This document shows, one piece after another, positions 48,101-64,000 of a stretch of DNA of 64,000 bases. This DNA comes from Atrina japonica (Eukaryota > Mollusca > Bivalvia > Pterioida > Pinnidae): positions 1-64,000 of the forward strand of contig BROG01000228.1 of NCBI GenBank assembly GCA_030159075.1, given 5' to 3'. How positions within the stretch are numbered: position 1 is the first letter of the stretch; every line of letters begins with the position of its first letter. The notes beneath the pieces are model-generated. The model saw nothing but the letters and a program-made list of their open reading frames with translations, did no database searches and had not been told where the DNA came from. The position numbers and the translations under genes are program-made.

Positions 48101-49623
48101 TGGTGAGCGCCAAGATCCCTTTAGGTTCACCTCGCTCTTCCAGTAGATCCCCAAGCCCGAACTTATACTAGATTTCACTACATTTCTGTCAGTTAAGAAA
48201 ACTATCAAATTAACATGTATGTCAACTAATCACTATACTTAACCTGCCCTTATGAGATTCCCCATGCATATTTCCTTTATTTATACACGCTGTATGGTGA
48301 CCACTTGCCTTACATAACCTGTGTATTGATATGGTGAAGGGAGGTAACTCTAACATTGAATGTTACAATTTCCTATTCTCATTTCTGTGAAAGTTGGAAA
48401 AATTGATATGTCTGATGTTTACAAAACAATTATCACACCTTTTGAAGTTAATCACAATTAGTTTGGGGTGTATAAATCTAAACTTTTTGTGTATTGATAT
48501 GATGAAGGGAGGTAACTCTAACATTGAATGTTACAATTTCCTATTTTCATTTCTGTGAAAGTTCGGGAAAATTGCCATGTCAGATAATTACACAACAATT
48601 ATCACACCTTTTGAAGTTAATCACAATTAGATTGGGGTGAATAAATCTAACTTACACTTACACTAAATAAAACTTTTTGTGTAATCGGTCTGTTCATTTT
48701 GGATTTCAAACAGAAACAATGTCGATCTATGCCGAAAGCGTAGATGTGTTTCAGCGAAATTGGTAATAGATCGTTTTGCTACATCGTGACTTTAAGCCCG
48801 GATTATGTTATTTAACAAATATTTCTTTAACAATAAAAATTGGGTAAACTGTATTTTACCCCATACAGTTATTTATATTAGTTAATACAAGATAGAGAAC
48901 ATTGTTTGGTTGTGTATTTAGTCTAGGCAGAGTTCATGTACCACGGTAATAGCCCTAAATAGGATTGTTTATGCTTGATTTTACAAGCCCTAAGGCAGTT
49001 AGGGCTAATGTCTAACCGCAGGATTTTTTATTATTATCATTTTACCATGAAATATAATAAAGTTTGTTTTAAATCACTGCCATTTTTCACTATGAAAAAA
49101 ATTATTTTACCTGTTCCAAGTGTCATGTTTGGTTTAAATTTAAGTAGTACGTTCCTTCACATTTTATTTTGAAATGAGTGTTAATGCATGACAGACAATA
49201 GACAATATTTAAAGTTGGTGCAGGAGATACAACAGATAAGATTTAGAATGTAAATTTTAAATTTATTTAGAGGATGGAAATTAAAGTTTTTTTTATTTTA
49301 GATCTACATTAATTTAGATTCATTTTCATTGCATATATGTTAGATAGAAACAGTTTGAATCCCATGGCAATTTTGCCAAAATAACAACCCATTTCAGTAC
49401 TTTCAGTACTTTGATTTTTATTTTTTTTTGTATCTACAGGTCAACTGCATTCGGAATACTCACAGGAATATCAAGAGTGGCTGCTATTTCAGGAAATGTT
49501 GTGTTTGGAGAGCTAGTTGATATATACTGCGTCATTCCTATGATAATGGTATCTGTGTTATTAGTATTTGGTGGTTTGAGTTCTATGTTTCTACCAAATA
49601 CAACAATGGTGGATATCCATTGA
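33108..49623 (+). CDS. SV2-family MFS transporter-like protein (complete, 12 coding exons)
   Basis: Coding exons: 33108-33198, 34009-34062, 34777-34938, 37680-37842, 38567-38688, 39294-39451, 40385-40465, 41512-41622, 43405-43493, 44387-44676, 46246-46405 and 49440-49623. Total 1665 bp, 554 aa plus TGA; all introns GT-AG and in phase. Synaptic vesicle glycoprotein 2 proteins are 12-helix MFS membrane proteins of secretory vesicles (family knowledge). Seen here: SYEEALKETGYGKFH before helix 1, ILLCGWAVSSDAIEVL, MMIGGYFWGSLADQHGRRAI (MFS motif A), FISGVGVGGSIPVIFAYF, PESPKFLL after helix 6, FTLSFGYYGLWMWFPELF, LPGNIISILFMDKFGRKTLL, GWNSLDVLSAELFP, STAFGILTGISRVAA. The loop between helices 7 and 8 is short, with NTT, NST and NHT sequons, so the lumenal pentapeptide domain of vertebrate SV2 is absent. 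SVOP-like is an alternative, but motifs favour SV2. Confidence 0.92.
34009..34062 (+). CDS. SV2-like coding exon 2
   Basis: A 54-bp exon reading RGYGRDAASYEEALKETG. Acceptor AATTACAG|GGAGGG and donor AACAG|GTAAAT. SYEEAL matches the segment before helix 1 in the SV2 family. Confidence 0.85.
34070..34310 (-). mobile_element. SINE family 2 copy (tRNA-derived)
   Basis: Minus-strand head TGGCTAAGTGATTAGAAC (box A) and GGTTCAAGCCC (box B), then body with CTTTCTCACAAATCAGC-type and GCCAGTTTTTATGATGGAGG text and an end rich in GCCACACACAACAA. Lies in intron 2 of the SV2-like gene. Confidence 0.7.
34777..34938 (+). CDS. SV2-like coding exon 3
   Basis: Acceptor TTTGTAG|GTTATG and donor TGTAG|GTGGGT. 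Encodes helix 1 (FVILLCGWAVSSDAIEVLSV) and the start of helix 2 (KGWLNAIIFVG). Confidence 0.92.
35505..35702 (+). mobile_element. Mariner-type MITE (GACCACC family)
   Basis: Starts TAGTGGAACCTGGCCTAAAG, carries repeated AGACCACCTCA, and ends GTGAGGTTACACTGTA. Inverted ends match the family consensus TACAGTGNAACCT. Confidence 0.65.
35785..36110 (+). mobile_element. Possible tRNA-derived SINE, third type
   Basis: A head with TCAATTGGTAGAGTG (box A-like) and CCAGGTCTGATCCC (box B-like) is followed by about 250 bases without coding features. Only one copy in the window, so limits are uncertain. Confidence 0.4.
36201..36498 (-). mobile_element. tRNA-derived SINE, family 1, copy 2
   Basis: Same family as the copy at 13177-13454: minus-strand box A TGGCTCAGTCAGTAG, box B GAGTTCGAGTCC, shared body, and a (CAA)n tail. 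Flanked by a perfect 12-bp duplication CTTATCTTTAAC (36189-36200 and 36499-36510). Lies in intron 3 of the SV2-like gene. Confidence 0.9.
37680..37842 (+). CDS. SV2-like coding exon 4
   Basis: Acceptor TTTACAG|GCATGA and donor GTGTGG|GTAAGA. Encodes helix 2, motif A (GSLADQHGRRAI), helix 3 and the start of helix 4 (LLTRFISGVG). Confidence 0.94.
38567..38688 (+). CDS. SV2-like coding exon 5
   Basis: Acceptor TTTTACAG|AGTTGG and donor GCAG|GTAGGA. Reads VGGSIPVIFAYFTEFQPKEK and helix 5. Confidence 0.93.
38705..39032 (+). mobile_element. Mariner-type MITE with internal tandem triplication
   Basis: Family ends (GTGCAACCTGCC at the left, CAAGACAAGTTGTACTGTA at the right) enclose three near-identical copies of a segment of about 65-90 bp containing ACATTCTCAGATCCACTCAG and GTAGATAAAACATCATTTG. 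Lies in intron 5 of the SV2-like gene. Confidence 0.7.
39294..39451 (+). CDS. SV2-like coding exon 6
   Basis: Acceptor TTTCACAG|GTTTAG and donor ACTGACA|GTAAGT. Encodes AWLIIPQSIGYHSPSF, SWRIFVAICTIPSL (helix 6) and PESPKFLLT. Confidence 0.93.
39925..40345 (+). repeat. Degenerate ~60-bp minisatellite before SV2-like exon 7
   Basis: About six or seven diverged units built on ACTTGTTCACATAAGA, CATTATCTTAATGG and TATGTGCCACA. It ends about 40 bases before the exon 7 acceptor. Confidence 0.65.
40385..40465 (+). CDS. SV2-like coding exon 7
   Basis: An 81-bp exon. Acceptor TTCAACAG|GTTGGA and donor ACAGT|GTAAGT. Reads GKELDALTVLKRVYEINKPK, start of the central cytoplasmic loop. Confidence 0.88.
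41512..41622 (+). CDS. SV2-like coding exon 8
   Basis: A 111-bp exon, phase 0 on both sides. Acceptor TTTAACAG|GTTAAT and donor AGAGTG|GTAAGT. Central loop, poorly conserved and basic (REGRRRCC); kept because frame and splice sites fit, so somewhat less certain. Confidence 0.75.
41836..42060 (+). mobile_element. SINE family 2 copy (tRNA-derived)
   Basis: Head AAGTGGTTAGAGTATTG (box A) and GGGTTTGAGTCCCGC (box B), then TTTTGTGAGAAAGTTTGCCA and ACTAGCCGCCACCATATAAA body text. Plus orientation, facing the next copy tail to tail. Confidence 0.75.
42090..42295 (-). mobile_element. SINE family 2 copy, inverted partner
   Basis: Body GGCCAGTTTTTAATGATGGA, TTCCTCACAAAATCAGCTTA, and a degraded tRNA-like head near 42215-42290. 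Opposite orientation to the copy 30 bases away. Confidence 0.7.
43405..43493 (+). CDS. SV2-like coding exon 9
   Basis: Acceptor ATGTTTCAG|TTACTT and donor TTTTGG|GTGAGT. Reads LFRVPLLRKTVIMTIVYFTL, start of helix 7. Confidence 0.88.
44387..44676 (+). CDS. SV2-like coding exon 10
   Basis: Acceptor ATTGTAG|ATACTA and donor ACTTG|GTTTGT. Encodes YYGLWMWFPELFNRVQKYGG, a short lumenal loop with three N-glycosylation sequons, helix 8 and MDKFGRKTLL. Confidence 0.93.
45815..46165. repeat. Repeat-like stretch rich in CTTGAAAAGTGC
   Basis: CAGGGTTTGTACAGTCCTTG followed by several CTTGAAAAGTGCTT or AGTGCTTGAA motifs. The CAGGG start suggests a hAT-like end; no partner end is certain. Non-coding, in intron 10 of the SV2-like gene. 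Confidence 0.4.
46246..46405 (+). CDS. SV2-like coding exon 11
   Basis: Acceptor TTTTGCAG|CAAGTA and donor GTCAG|GTAATT. Encodes helices 9-10 (SSMVASGISVFLIPVI, LLISCLFGAVSTIGWNSLDV) and LSAELFPTNVR. Confidence 0.93.
46485..46955 (+). repeat. Two-copy ~200-bp tandem repeat (TTTTAGCTCACCTGG)
   Basis: Two units share ACATTGTCTAGGGT, ACAACAATGCAGGGGG, TGCTGTGGCCTAATTTTGAC, TTTAGCTCACCTGGACTT and GCATTAAGCTTTTTGTTT. It directly abuts the inverted ~155-bp core element. Confidence 0.7.
46955..48135 (-). repeat. Element with ~155-bp tandem core, copy 3 (inverted)
   Basis: Reverse orientation relative to copies 1 and 2. Left edge AGCTCACCATCAACAGATGG then GTCCGTCCGTC tail, about five or six core units, and the other end GTGAGCGCCAAGATCCCTTT near 48100-48125. 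Open frames in the units (47498-47028 and 47786-47529) are repeat-derived. Lies in intron 11 of the SV2-like gene. Confidence 0.75.
48321..48655 (+). repeat. Tandem duplication, period 168 bp
   Basis: GTGTATTGATATGGTGAAGG at 48321 recurs at 48489 with one change. Both copies contain TAACATTGAATGTTACAATT and ACACCTTTTGAAGTTAATCA. High identity suggests a recent duplication. Non-coding. Confidence 0.85.
49440..49623 (+). CDS. SV2-like coding exon 12 with stop
   Basis: Acceptor ATCTACAG|GTCAAC. Encodes STAFGILTGISRVAAISG, helices 11-12 and a short tail ending TTMVDIH before TGA at 49621-49623. Confidence 0.93.
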
Positions 49624-49791
49624 TTATTATCTGTGATAAAATTTGTAGAATTTTAGATCTGCATATTAAGGTTAATGTAAATTCTCTATTTTTACTCCAC
49701 TGTACAGAGCTGTGAAAAACTTAGAAAAAAAAAGGGATGATAGAGCTGATGAAAAATTCTTCTGGGTAACAGGGTCCAACAGTGTATAATG

Positions 49792-49797
49792 AATAAA
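49792..49797 (+). promoter_or_regulatory. Candidate SV2-like polyadenylation signal
   Basis: AATAAA about 170 bases after the stop. Position is reasonable, but the motif is common in this DNA. Confidence 0.35.
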
Positions 49798-49799
49798 AC

Positions 49800-52260
49800 A
49801 ATACCAAATCAACCAACAGTTACTCTTAAATTGTGCAATTTTTGTTCACATATGAAGTCAGAATATAGATTTCACAATATATATGGAAAACTAATTAAAA
49901 AATCATATCATAAGTAAATCATGATTAATGATAGTACTGTATACATGTACCTGGATATTTTCGCTCTTGCTGAATTTTGCCCTTTTAGGACTGAAAACAT
50001 ATTCACCCCAATTTAAATTCGTCTTACATACATAAATCACCATAGTTTCATGGAGGGCATGTACATTCATATTTCAGTGATTTAGCTTGAAAAATTTCGC
50101 TATCATTTTAAATTGGCCTTCTCATCAAAGGGTGAAAATAGCAAAAATTAAACAGGAGCGAAAATTTCCAGGGATACAGTTTTTATTTGTGTTTACAATG
50201 AGATGTCTTTGTACAAAGTTTTTTTTTCATGTTGTTTTGCCTGTTTTATTGGTGTTTTATGCAGTACTCAACATTTTTGGGGTTGAGCAGAGAAGCTGTT
50301 TACAATGCAATTGGATGATACTACTGACTTTCCACAAGTAAACTGGCAAGCTTGCCCACAAAATCAGTTTAGGATTCGGTGGGACTCGAACAAATATCGA
50401 TCAGAGGTGAGAGACTCCATGTTTTTTATTTTAAGCACAATGCTCTAACAACTAAGCCACGAAACCCCATATTTTGTGTGTATATTTTAGACATTTCTGT
50501 ACAGAGCATTTTTAGAAATAAAAAAATTTTCCTTCTAACCTAAGATTGAAAAATCTGAGTTGGGACTGGTCAAACAAACATTTTTGTATGTAGGCCTCTG
50601 GGATAAATGGAGTAGTTCATATTTGTACTTGGGTTACCTCAAGTCTGTATGTTTTGGTAGAAAAATATCTGCAGTATGAAAGGAAACTGCATGATAGAAA
50701 AAAACATTTCATTCAGTAATCAGACTACTGTACTTGTACTTTTTTTAGCGACATTCTAATATTGGCGCCTTTCGCACTCAAGTCATTGCGCTAATTGAAA
50801 TGCAGAGCTGAAATTTCTCCATCCTGTCATTCTGCATACATGATAAAACAATTGGTATTTATACTACAAAATGGTGTGTGCCATTATGATTACATTATGG
50901 TCTGTTGTAATTACGCTAATTCAAGATTGCAGTAATAAGTCTACACCACCTCAGAGCACTAAAATGTGAGTGCGCTAATTTATATACACATACAGTAAAA
51001 GGTGCAATTGTAAGATTTTACCTCAAATCAAAATACATACAGATAATGATCCTAATTTAAATATATATTCCCTCGTCCAAACTTGCAAAAAGGTTCATAG
51101 ACTCCTGATAATCTACCTGAAAACCAAGATGATGATTACACTCACAAGAATGACGCTCAAAACCACAGAAATGAATGAGACTGTGACTGAAAACTTGAAA
51201 TTAAAAAAGATGGCATATATCTAAAAACATTTGAATACATCTTTTTGGTATGCACTATGTTTCTTTCATATAAAGTATATTTCTCAGCACTTAAACTTTG
51301 ACACAACCCCAGAAAAAAGGTATGTAGGAATATTTTTGTAAAATTATTTTGATAGAACACTGAATTGTTTTTTTTACTATATTTCTATTTGTCAAAAACT
51401 CTTTTGTATTTGTAATTTTGTTTTTAAAAAAAACATTTATATGTGTAAGATTTGTGATATCTCACTATGTTTTTTAGTAATTTTGGAAAATTTTTGGTTT
51501 TTAAAACCACATTTTGAGATGATCCGCTTGAAAAATCTAAGTTGGTTGCTAAAAGATTTTTTTTACATATCGTGACATATTATGAGTCCATAGATTGTAT
51601 AAATTTCAGCAAGAGATTTATGACATTCTTTTAGATAATAATTGTATACATATTTTAACAAAGTTTTGTATGGGTAATTTTGAAATTGAATAGAATTACT
51701 TTGGGTTTTTATTTTGAATTAATTTTTCTATACATCTAACCTAATCACACTAGAATTAAGACAACTTACTACACCATGGGTAAAGAAATTGTTTTGTATA
51801 ACCAAAAGTTGTGAGAACTTTGGTTCTGTGATATCAGGTATCTAAATCCATGCATTATAGATGGACTTCAAAGTCCTAAATTTCAGTTCAACTTCAATTA
51901 TACTTATGCGCATACTTAATATTTATATAGCCTATGTACATGACTTGCATTGTCATCAGGTTTCCCTTAATGGTCTGTTAACTTAGGTTGGACTGTAATT
52001 TATTGTACTTTAAACAAAATCATATAGTTGTATCAAGTAATCCAAGAAGACTTTTACAATATTTTATTTTTGTAGTAAATTGAATTGTAAAGCTCTGTGA
52101 AATGAGGATTTATTTTGTATATGTTGTATATACATAATATTTGTTTGGTTTGTTATTTCATTATCATCATCATCGTCATCAAAGTTGGTTTCTCTTGTAA
52201 TATCATTCCAAGATTCACTGTAAGTTGTATACAATCATGTCTCTATCTCAGTACTAAATT
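49800..52260. other. Intergenic between convergent genes
   Basis: Spacer between the ends of the SV2-like and PARP genes. Only a SINE fragment (50320-50465) is recognised; the rest is AT-rich and non-coding. Confidence 0.45.
50320..50465 (-). mobile_element. SINE family 2 fragment
   Basis: Minus-strand head GTGGCTTAGTTGTTAGAGC with a GAGTCCCACC box B-like stretch and part of the body (CAAGTAAACTGGCAAGC). The 3' half is missing. Confidence 0.6.
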
Positions 52261-52264
52261 GATT

Positions 52265-52475
52265 ATTGTTATAAAGTGGAACATAGCTTGAGATACCACC
52301 ATTTCAGCCACTGAAATGTGGTCCCTCAAGACAGGTGGTCCCTCAAGACAGGTGGTCTCTCAAAAGAGGTTTTATTTAAAGGATTTTTTAACCCAGTGAT
52401 TTTCAACTGTGGTATTTGAAGACCGGTGGTCTTTCATGAGAGTGGTCTTTCAAGACAGGTTCTTCTTTATTTACT
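52265..52475 (+). mobile_element. Mariner-type MITE (GGTCTC family)
   Basis: ATAAAGTGGAACATAGCTTG at the left, three copies of CAAGACAGGTGGTC-like text, and TTTCAAGACAGGTTCTTC at the right. Ends are degraded. Confidence 0.5.
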
Positions 52476-52617
52476 GAGCAATAAAGTTTATACTAATGTG
52501 ACCCAAGATAAAACTCAAAATATATATGGCAGTTTTACAAGTTCAATATTACAACCCAAAAAATCAAAATATTTTTCATGTGAATTATTCTTAATCTGTG
52601 TTATATTTTTCATGTAA

Positions 52618-52990
52618 TGTACATTGGAACCTGTCTCGAGAGACCACCCCATCTACCTTTCAGTTCTAGTCTTTCGAGACAAATTTTCCCTTAAAGTCAT
52701 ACAAGCTGTCAAATTAGATTTTTTGTTTGTATCAAAGTTTCAAATATTCAACGTTTATACAAATGAAATGTTTTTGAAAATTCCTGACAGGTTAAAATTC
52801 TATGGCAATATATTTTTATGTATATTTTGCCTTCTGTTTTTTGGTCTAATTTCGTGATTTTTTTATTTAAATGACAGCCAGTATGTCTTAAAAGAGGTTT
52901 TATTTCTAGTGTATTTAATTGAGGGTTTCACAGAATGGTGACATGTGGTCTCTCTCGAGCGTGGTCTCTCAAGTTAGGTTTCACTGTATT
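52618..52990 (+). mobile_element. Mariner-type MITE (GGTCTC family), long copy
   Basis: TACATTGGAACCTGTCTCGA at the left and CAAGTTAGGTTTCACTGTA at the right form inverted ends of the same family, here about 370 bp apart. Confidence 0.65.
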
Positions 52991-53134
52991 ATCAGTTTAT
53001 GAAAACACGTTTTTTGTTGTTGCCTGATATCCAATTGGGTATTGTTCTGTGACACTGCAGTAAGCTATGATAGACAGTAAGCTATGAAAACTTGTCTGTG
53101 ACACTGCAGTAATCTATGAAACCTTACAATATGG

Positions 53135-53316
53135 ATAAAATAAAATATAACAAACAATATATTGGTCATGTTTTCCTTTATTTGTATACAAACAATATAT
53201 TGGTTATGTTTCCATATATATGTAAGAAATAAAATATAATGGACAATATATTTGTCCTTTTTATGTATAGAATAAAATATAATGGACAATATATTGGTCA
53301 TATTTTCTTTCTTCCG
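53135..53316 (+). repeat. Short tandem repeat, ~50-bp units
   Basis: About four units of AATAAAATATAATGGACAAT followed by ATATTGGTCATGTTTTC, with variation. Preceded by duplicated CTGTGACACTGCAGTAA text at about 53050-53115. Confidence 0.7.
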
Positions 53317-53332
53317 TTTTACTCATGTTTGT

Positions 53333-53338
53333 TTTATT
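53333..53338 (-). promoter_or_regulatory. Candidate PARP gene polyadenylation signal
   Basis: AATAAA on the minus strand about 155 bases after the stop codon of the PARP gene. Candidate only. Confidence 0.35.
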
Positions 53339-53491
53339 TTTGTTTTACATCCCAACAAGATACAGCGATGTCACAAGCTTTAGATGAAGTGCCACAAATT
53401 TTGACCTGTCCTAAAGATTAATGTCAATGCAGGGAGGGTTCTTTTATGTCCTACACCTTTTTCATTACTGTACATACATACGGTATACCCT

Positions 53492-62654
<9,163 letters not shown>

Positions 62655-62754
62655 CTACAATTGTAAAGAACATACCAATCACCTACATTTTGATATAAAT
62701 CCTAAAAGGAATAGATGCATCGCATCACATTCAGAAATTGCACAAAGCAGTGTA

Positions 62755-62895
62755 TTTACAGGGAATGCTTACTCGTCCATGGCACCTGACCCTGCCCCTA
62801 GATTTCTAGAAATCCGTGTATGTCCATTTTCACCAGATTTGTATATTTTATTCTGGACATCCTGAAGATTAATACTTCGGTATCTGTGATTTTTA
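62755..62895 (+). repeat. Retroelement-associated tail sequence, fifth copy
   Basis: GGGAATGCTTACTCGTCCAT, GGCACCTGACCCTGCCCC and ACCAGATTTGTATATTTT match the tail family. Continues with CTTCGGTATCTGTGATTTTT as after the 55980 copy. Confidence 0.7.
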
Positions 62896-62899
62896 TATT

Positions 62900-63560
62900 T
62901 CTAGACAAAACCATATTCCTCAAACAATTCGAATCATAACTAAGAACGTATTTAGTCTCTTGAGGCATCAAAATGTTAAGATGTTTTATGTCCAAACAAA
63001 AAATTGTTTTACTTATTTGAAGGTTTGGTCATCTGAGTGATAGGTGCGAGAAATAATGATAATTATCATTAAAACAGGCAATCATGAACATGTGCCAATA
63101 CAGAAAGGATTCTGTAAAAGCCACACTTTATATATGATTTATTGCCATTAAACGCAAAAGATTGGCAACAAGTTATGACAAATTTATGAAAGACTGTTCC
63201 TTATACATTTTTGGCAACATATTATGACATGCATGATAAAACATATATAGACTAATTGACTTTATATATCACAGGATTTTTTTTATGAAATATCCATCTA
63301 AAGACACTTCATTTCTAACACCGACCATCTTGTACAGGGGCCGTCATGTTATGTATTTATACTTTACGTATCAGTCGTCTTATCATGAACATTATTCGAC
63401 CGATTCTCTGCCACCATCAAAACAAAAAGCAATGAACCTTCTGATGAAAAATGTCAGCTTCCATAATCCTATACAAATCATTATATACACCGTACTAATT
63501 TGTCTAGTCATTCTTGCCAATCGAAGATTATCACCATTCTTGCCCAAAAAAACGGCGTAA
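62900..63560. other. Upstream intron of PARP gene, unassigned
   Basis: No ankyrin exon was recognised here. A 91-codon plus-strand frame (63285-63560) may belong to the decayed retroelement that follows, but shows no clear motif. Confidence 0.4.
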
Positions 63561-63940
63561 TGAACGGGCTGAATTTTTCGAATTTATTCTAGCCATTATT
63601 TAGAAAATTATAAACCTTACCCAAAGCAACATAACGAGGGGGGTATCACCCGATGTATATGATTTTTTTTACTATTATTACGCTCTTTTGATGCACTTGC
63701 AACCGATACTGATTTTGAGCTACCATATTGTCCGATTCACATAAGAAAATGGTACACAAAACTCCAGGTTACATGATTTTACTACATGTATATTGGATAC
63801 CTAAAGTTCACAAAACCTCATATAAGCATAGGTACATAGCAGGATCCAGCAAGTATTCTACTAAACCTTACTCCTTACCCAAAAAACTGTCAACCGTTAA
63901 GGAGAAACTTCAGTTGCTTATTCCAGAAGGGAAGTAAATC
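63560..63940 (+). pseudogene. Reverse transcriptase fragment (N-terminal part)
   Basis: Contains VYWIPKVHKTSYKHRYIAGS then SKYSTKPYSLPKKLSTVKEK, the finger region of the same RT family as the other two fragments. Preceded by frame-broken text with no intact ORF. Plus strand, upstream of the PARP gene's visible exons. Confidence 0.75.
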
Positions 63941-64000
63941 AGATGTAGATACTTAAAAATTCTAAACAACTTTAAAAAAAAATTGAAGTCATACAATTTT

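Overview
This window looks like nuclear DNA from an AT-rich, intron-rich invertebrate animal. It is most likely a bivalve mollusc; that is inferred from the repeat types, not proved. Coding sequence is split into short exons with GT-AG introns. No operon, ribosome binding site or CRISPR signal was seen. Three protein-coding genes can be rebuilt exon by exon with consistent splice phases.

(1) Minus strand, 25016 down to 563: a complete NUP43-like nucleoporin gene (8 coding exons, 389 aa), a WD40 protein of the Nup107-160 (Y) nuclear pore complex. (2) Plus strand, 33108 to 49623: a complete SV2-family transporter-like gene (12 coding exons, 554 aa, MFS fold). It lacks the large lumenal pentapeptide domain of vertebrate SV2A/B/C. 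(3) Minus strand, 62654 down to 53492: the 3' part of a gene joining ankyrin repeats, which resemble those of the E3 ligase Mind bomb (MIB), to a C-terminal PARP catalytic domain of the mono-ADP-ribosyltransferase type (H-Y-I triad). Eight exons (476 aa) are visible and the 5' end lies beyond the window. This fusion is the most interesting gene here. Genes 1 and 2 are divergent, and genes 2 and 3 are convergent.

The rest is introns and intergenic DNA filled with mobile and tandem repeats. There are three copies of an element whose core is a roughly 155-bp tandem repeat (3.1-5.1, 8.9-13.0 and 47.0-48.1 kb). One of them is split by a 2.9-kb composite made of two near-identical 454-bp copies around 2 kb of other DNA. 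Two copies of a tRNA-derived SINE have perfect 12-13 bp target-site duplications, and a second tRNA-derived SINE family has about six copies. Several MITEs are present: one with a perfect 8-bp duplication, mariner-like ones with TACAGTGAAACCTG ends, and hAT-like ones with CAGGG ends. Reverse-transcriptase fragments with YIDD or HRYIAGSSK motifs occur at 25.2-25.7, 55.5-55.9 and 63.7-63.9 kb, and five copies of a related tail-like sequence lie in the introns of the PARP gene. Long microsatellites include (ATATT)n, (AG)50, (TA)n and (CA)n.

The three genes show no sign of a shared pathway: nuclear pore structure, membrane transport or vesicle function, and ADP-ribosylation signalling. Exon limits come from reading splice sites, frame and remembered family features. 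No alignment or transcript data were available.
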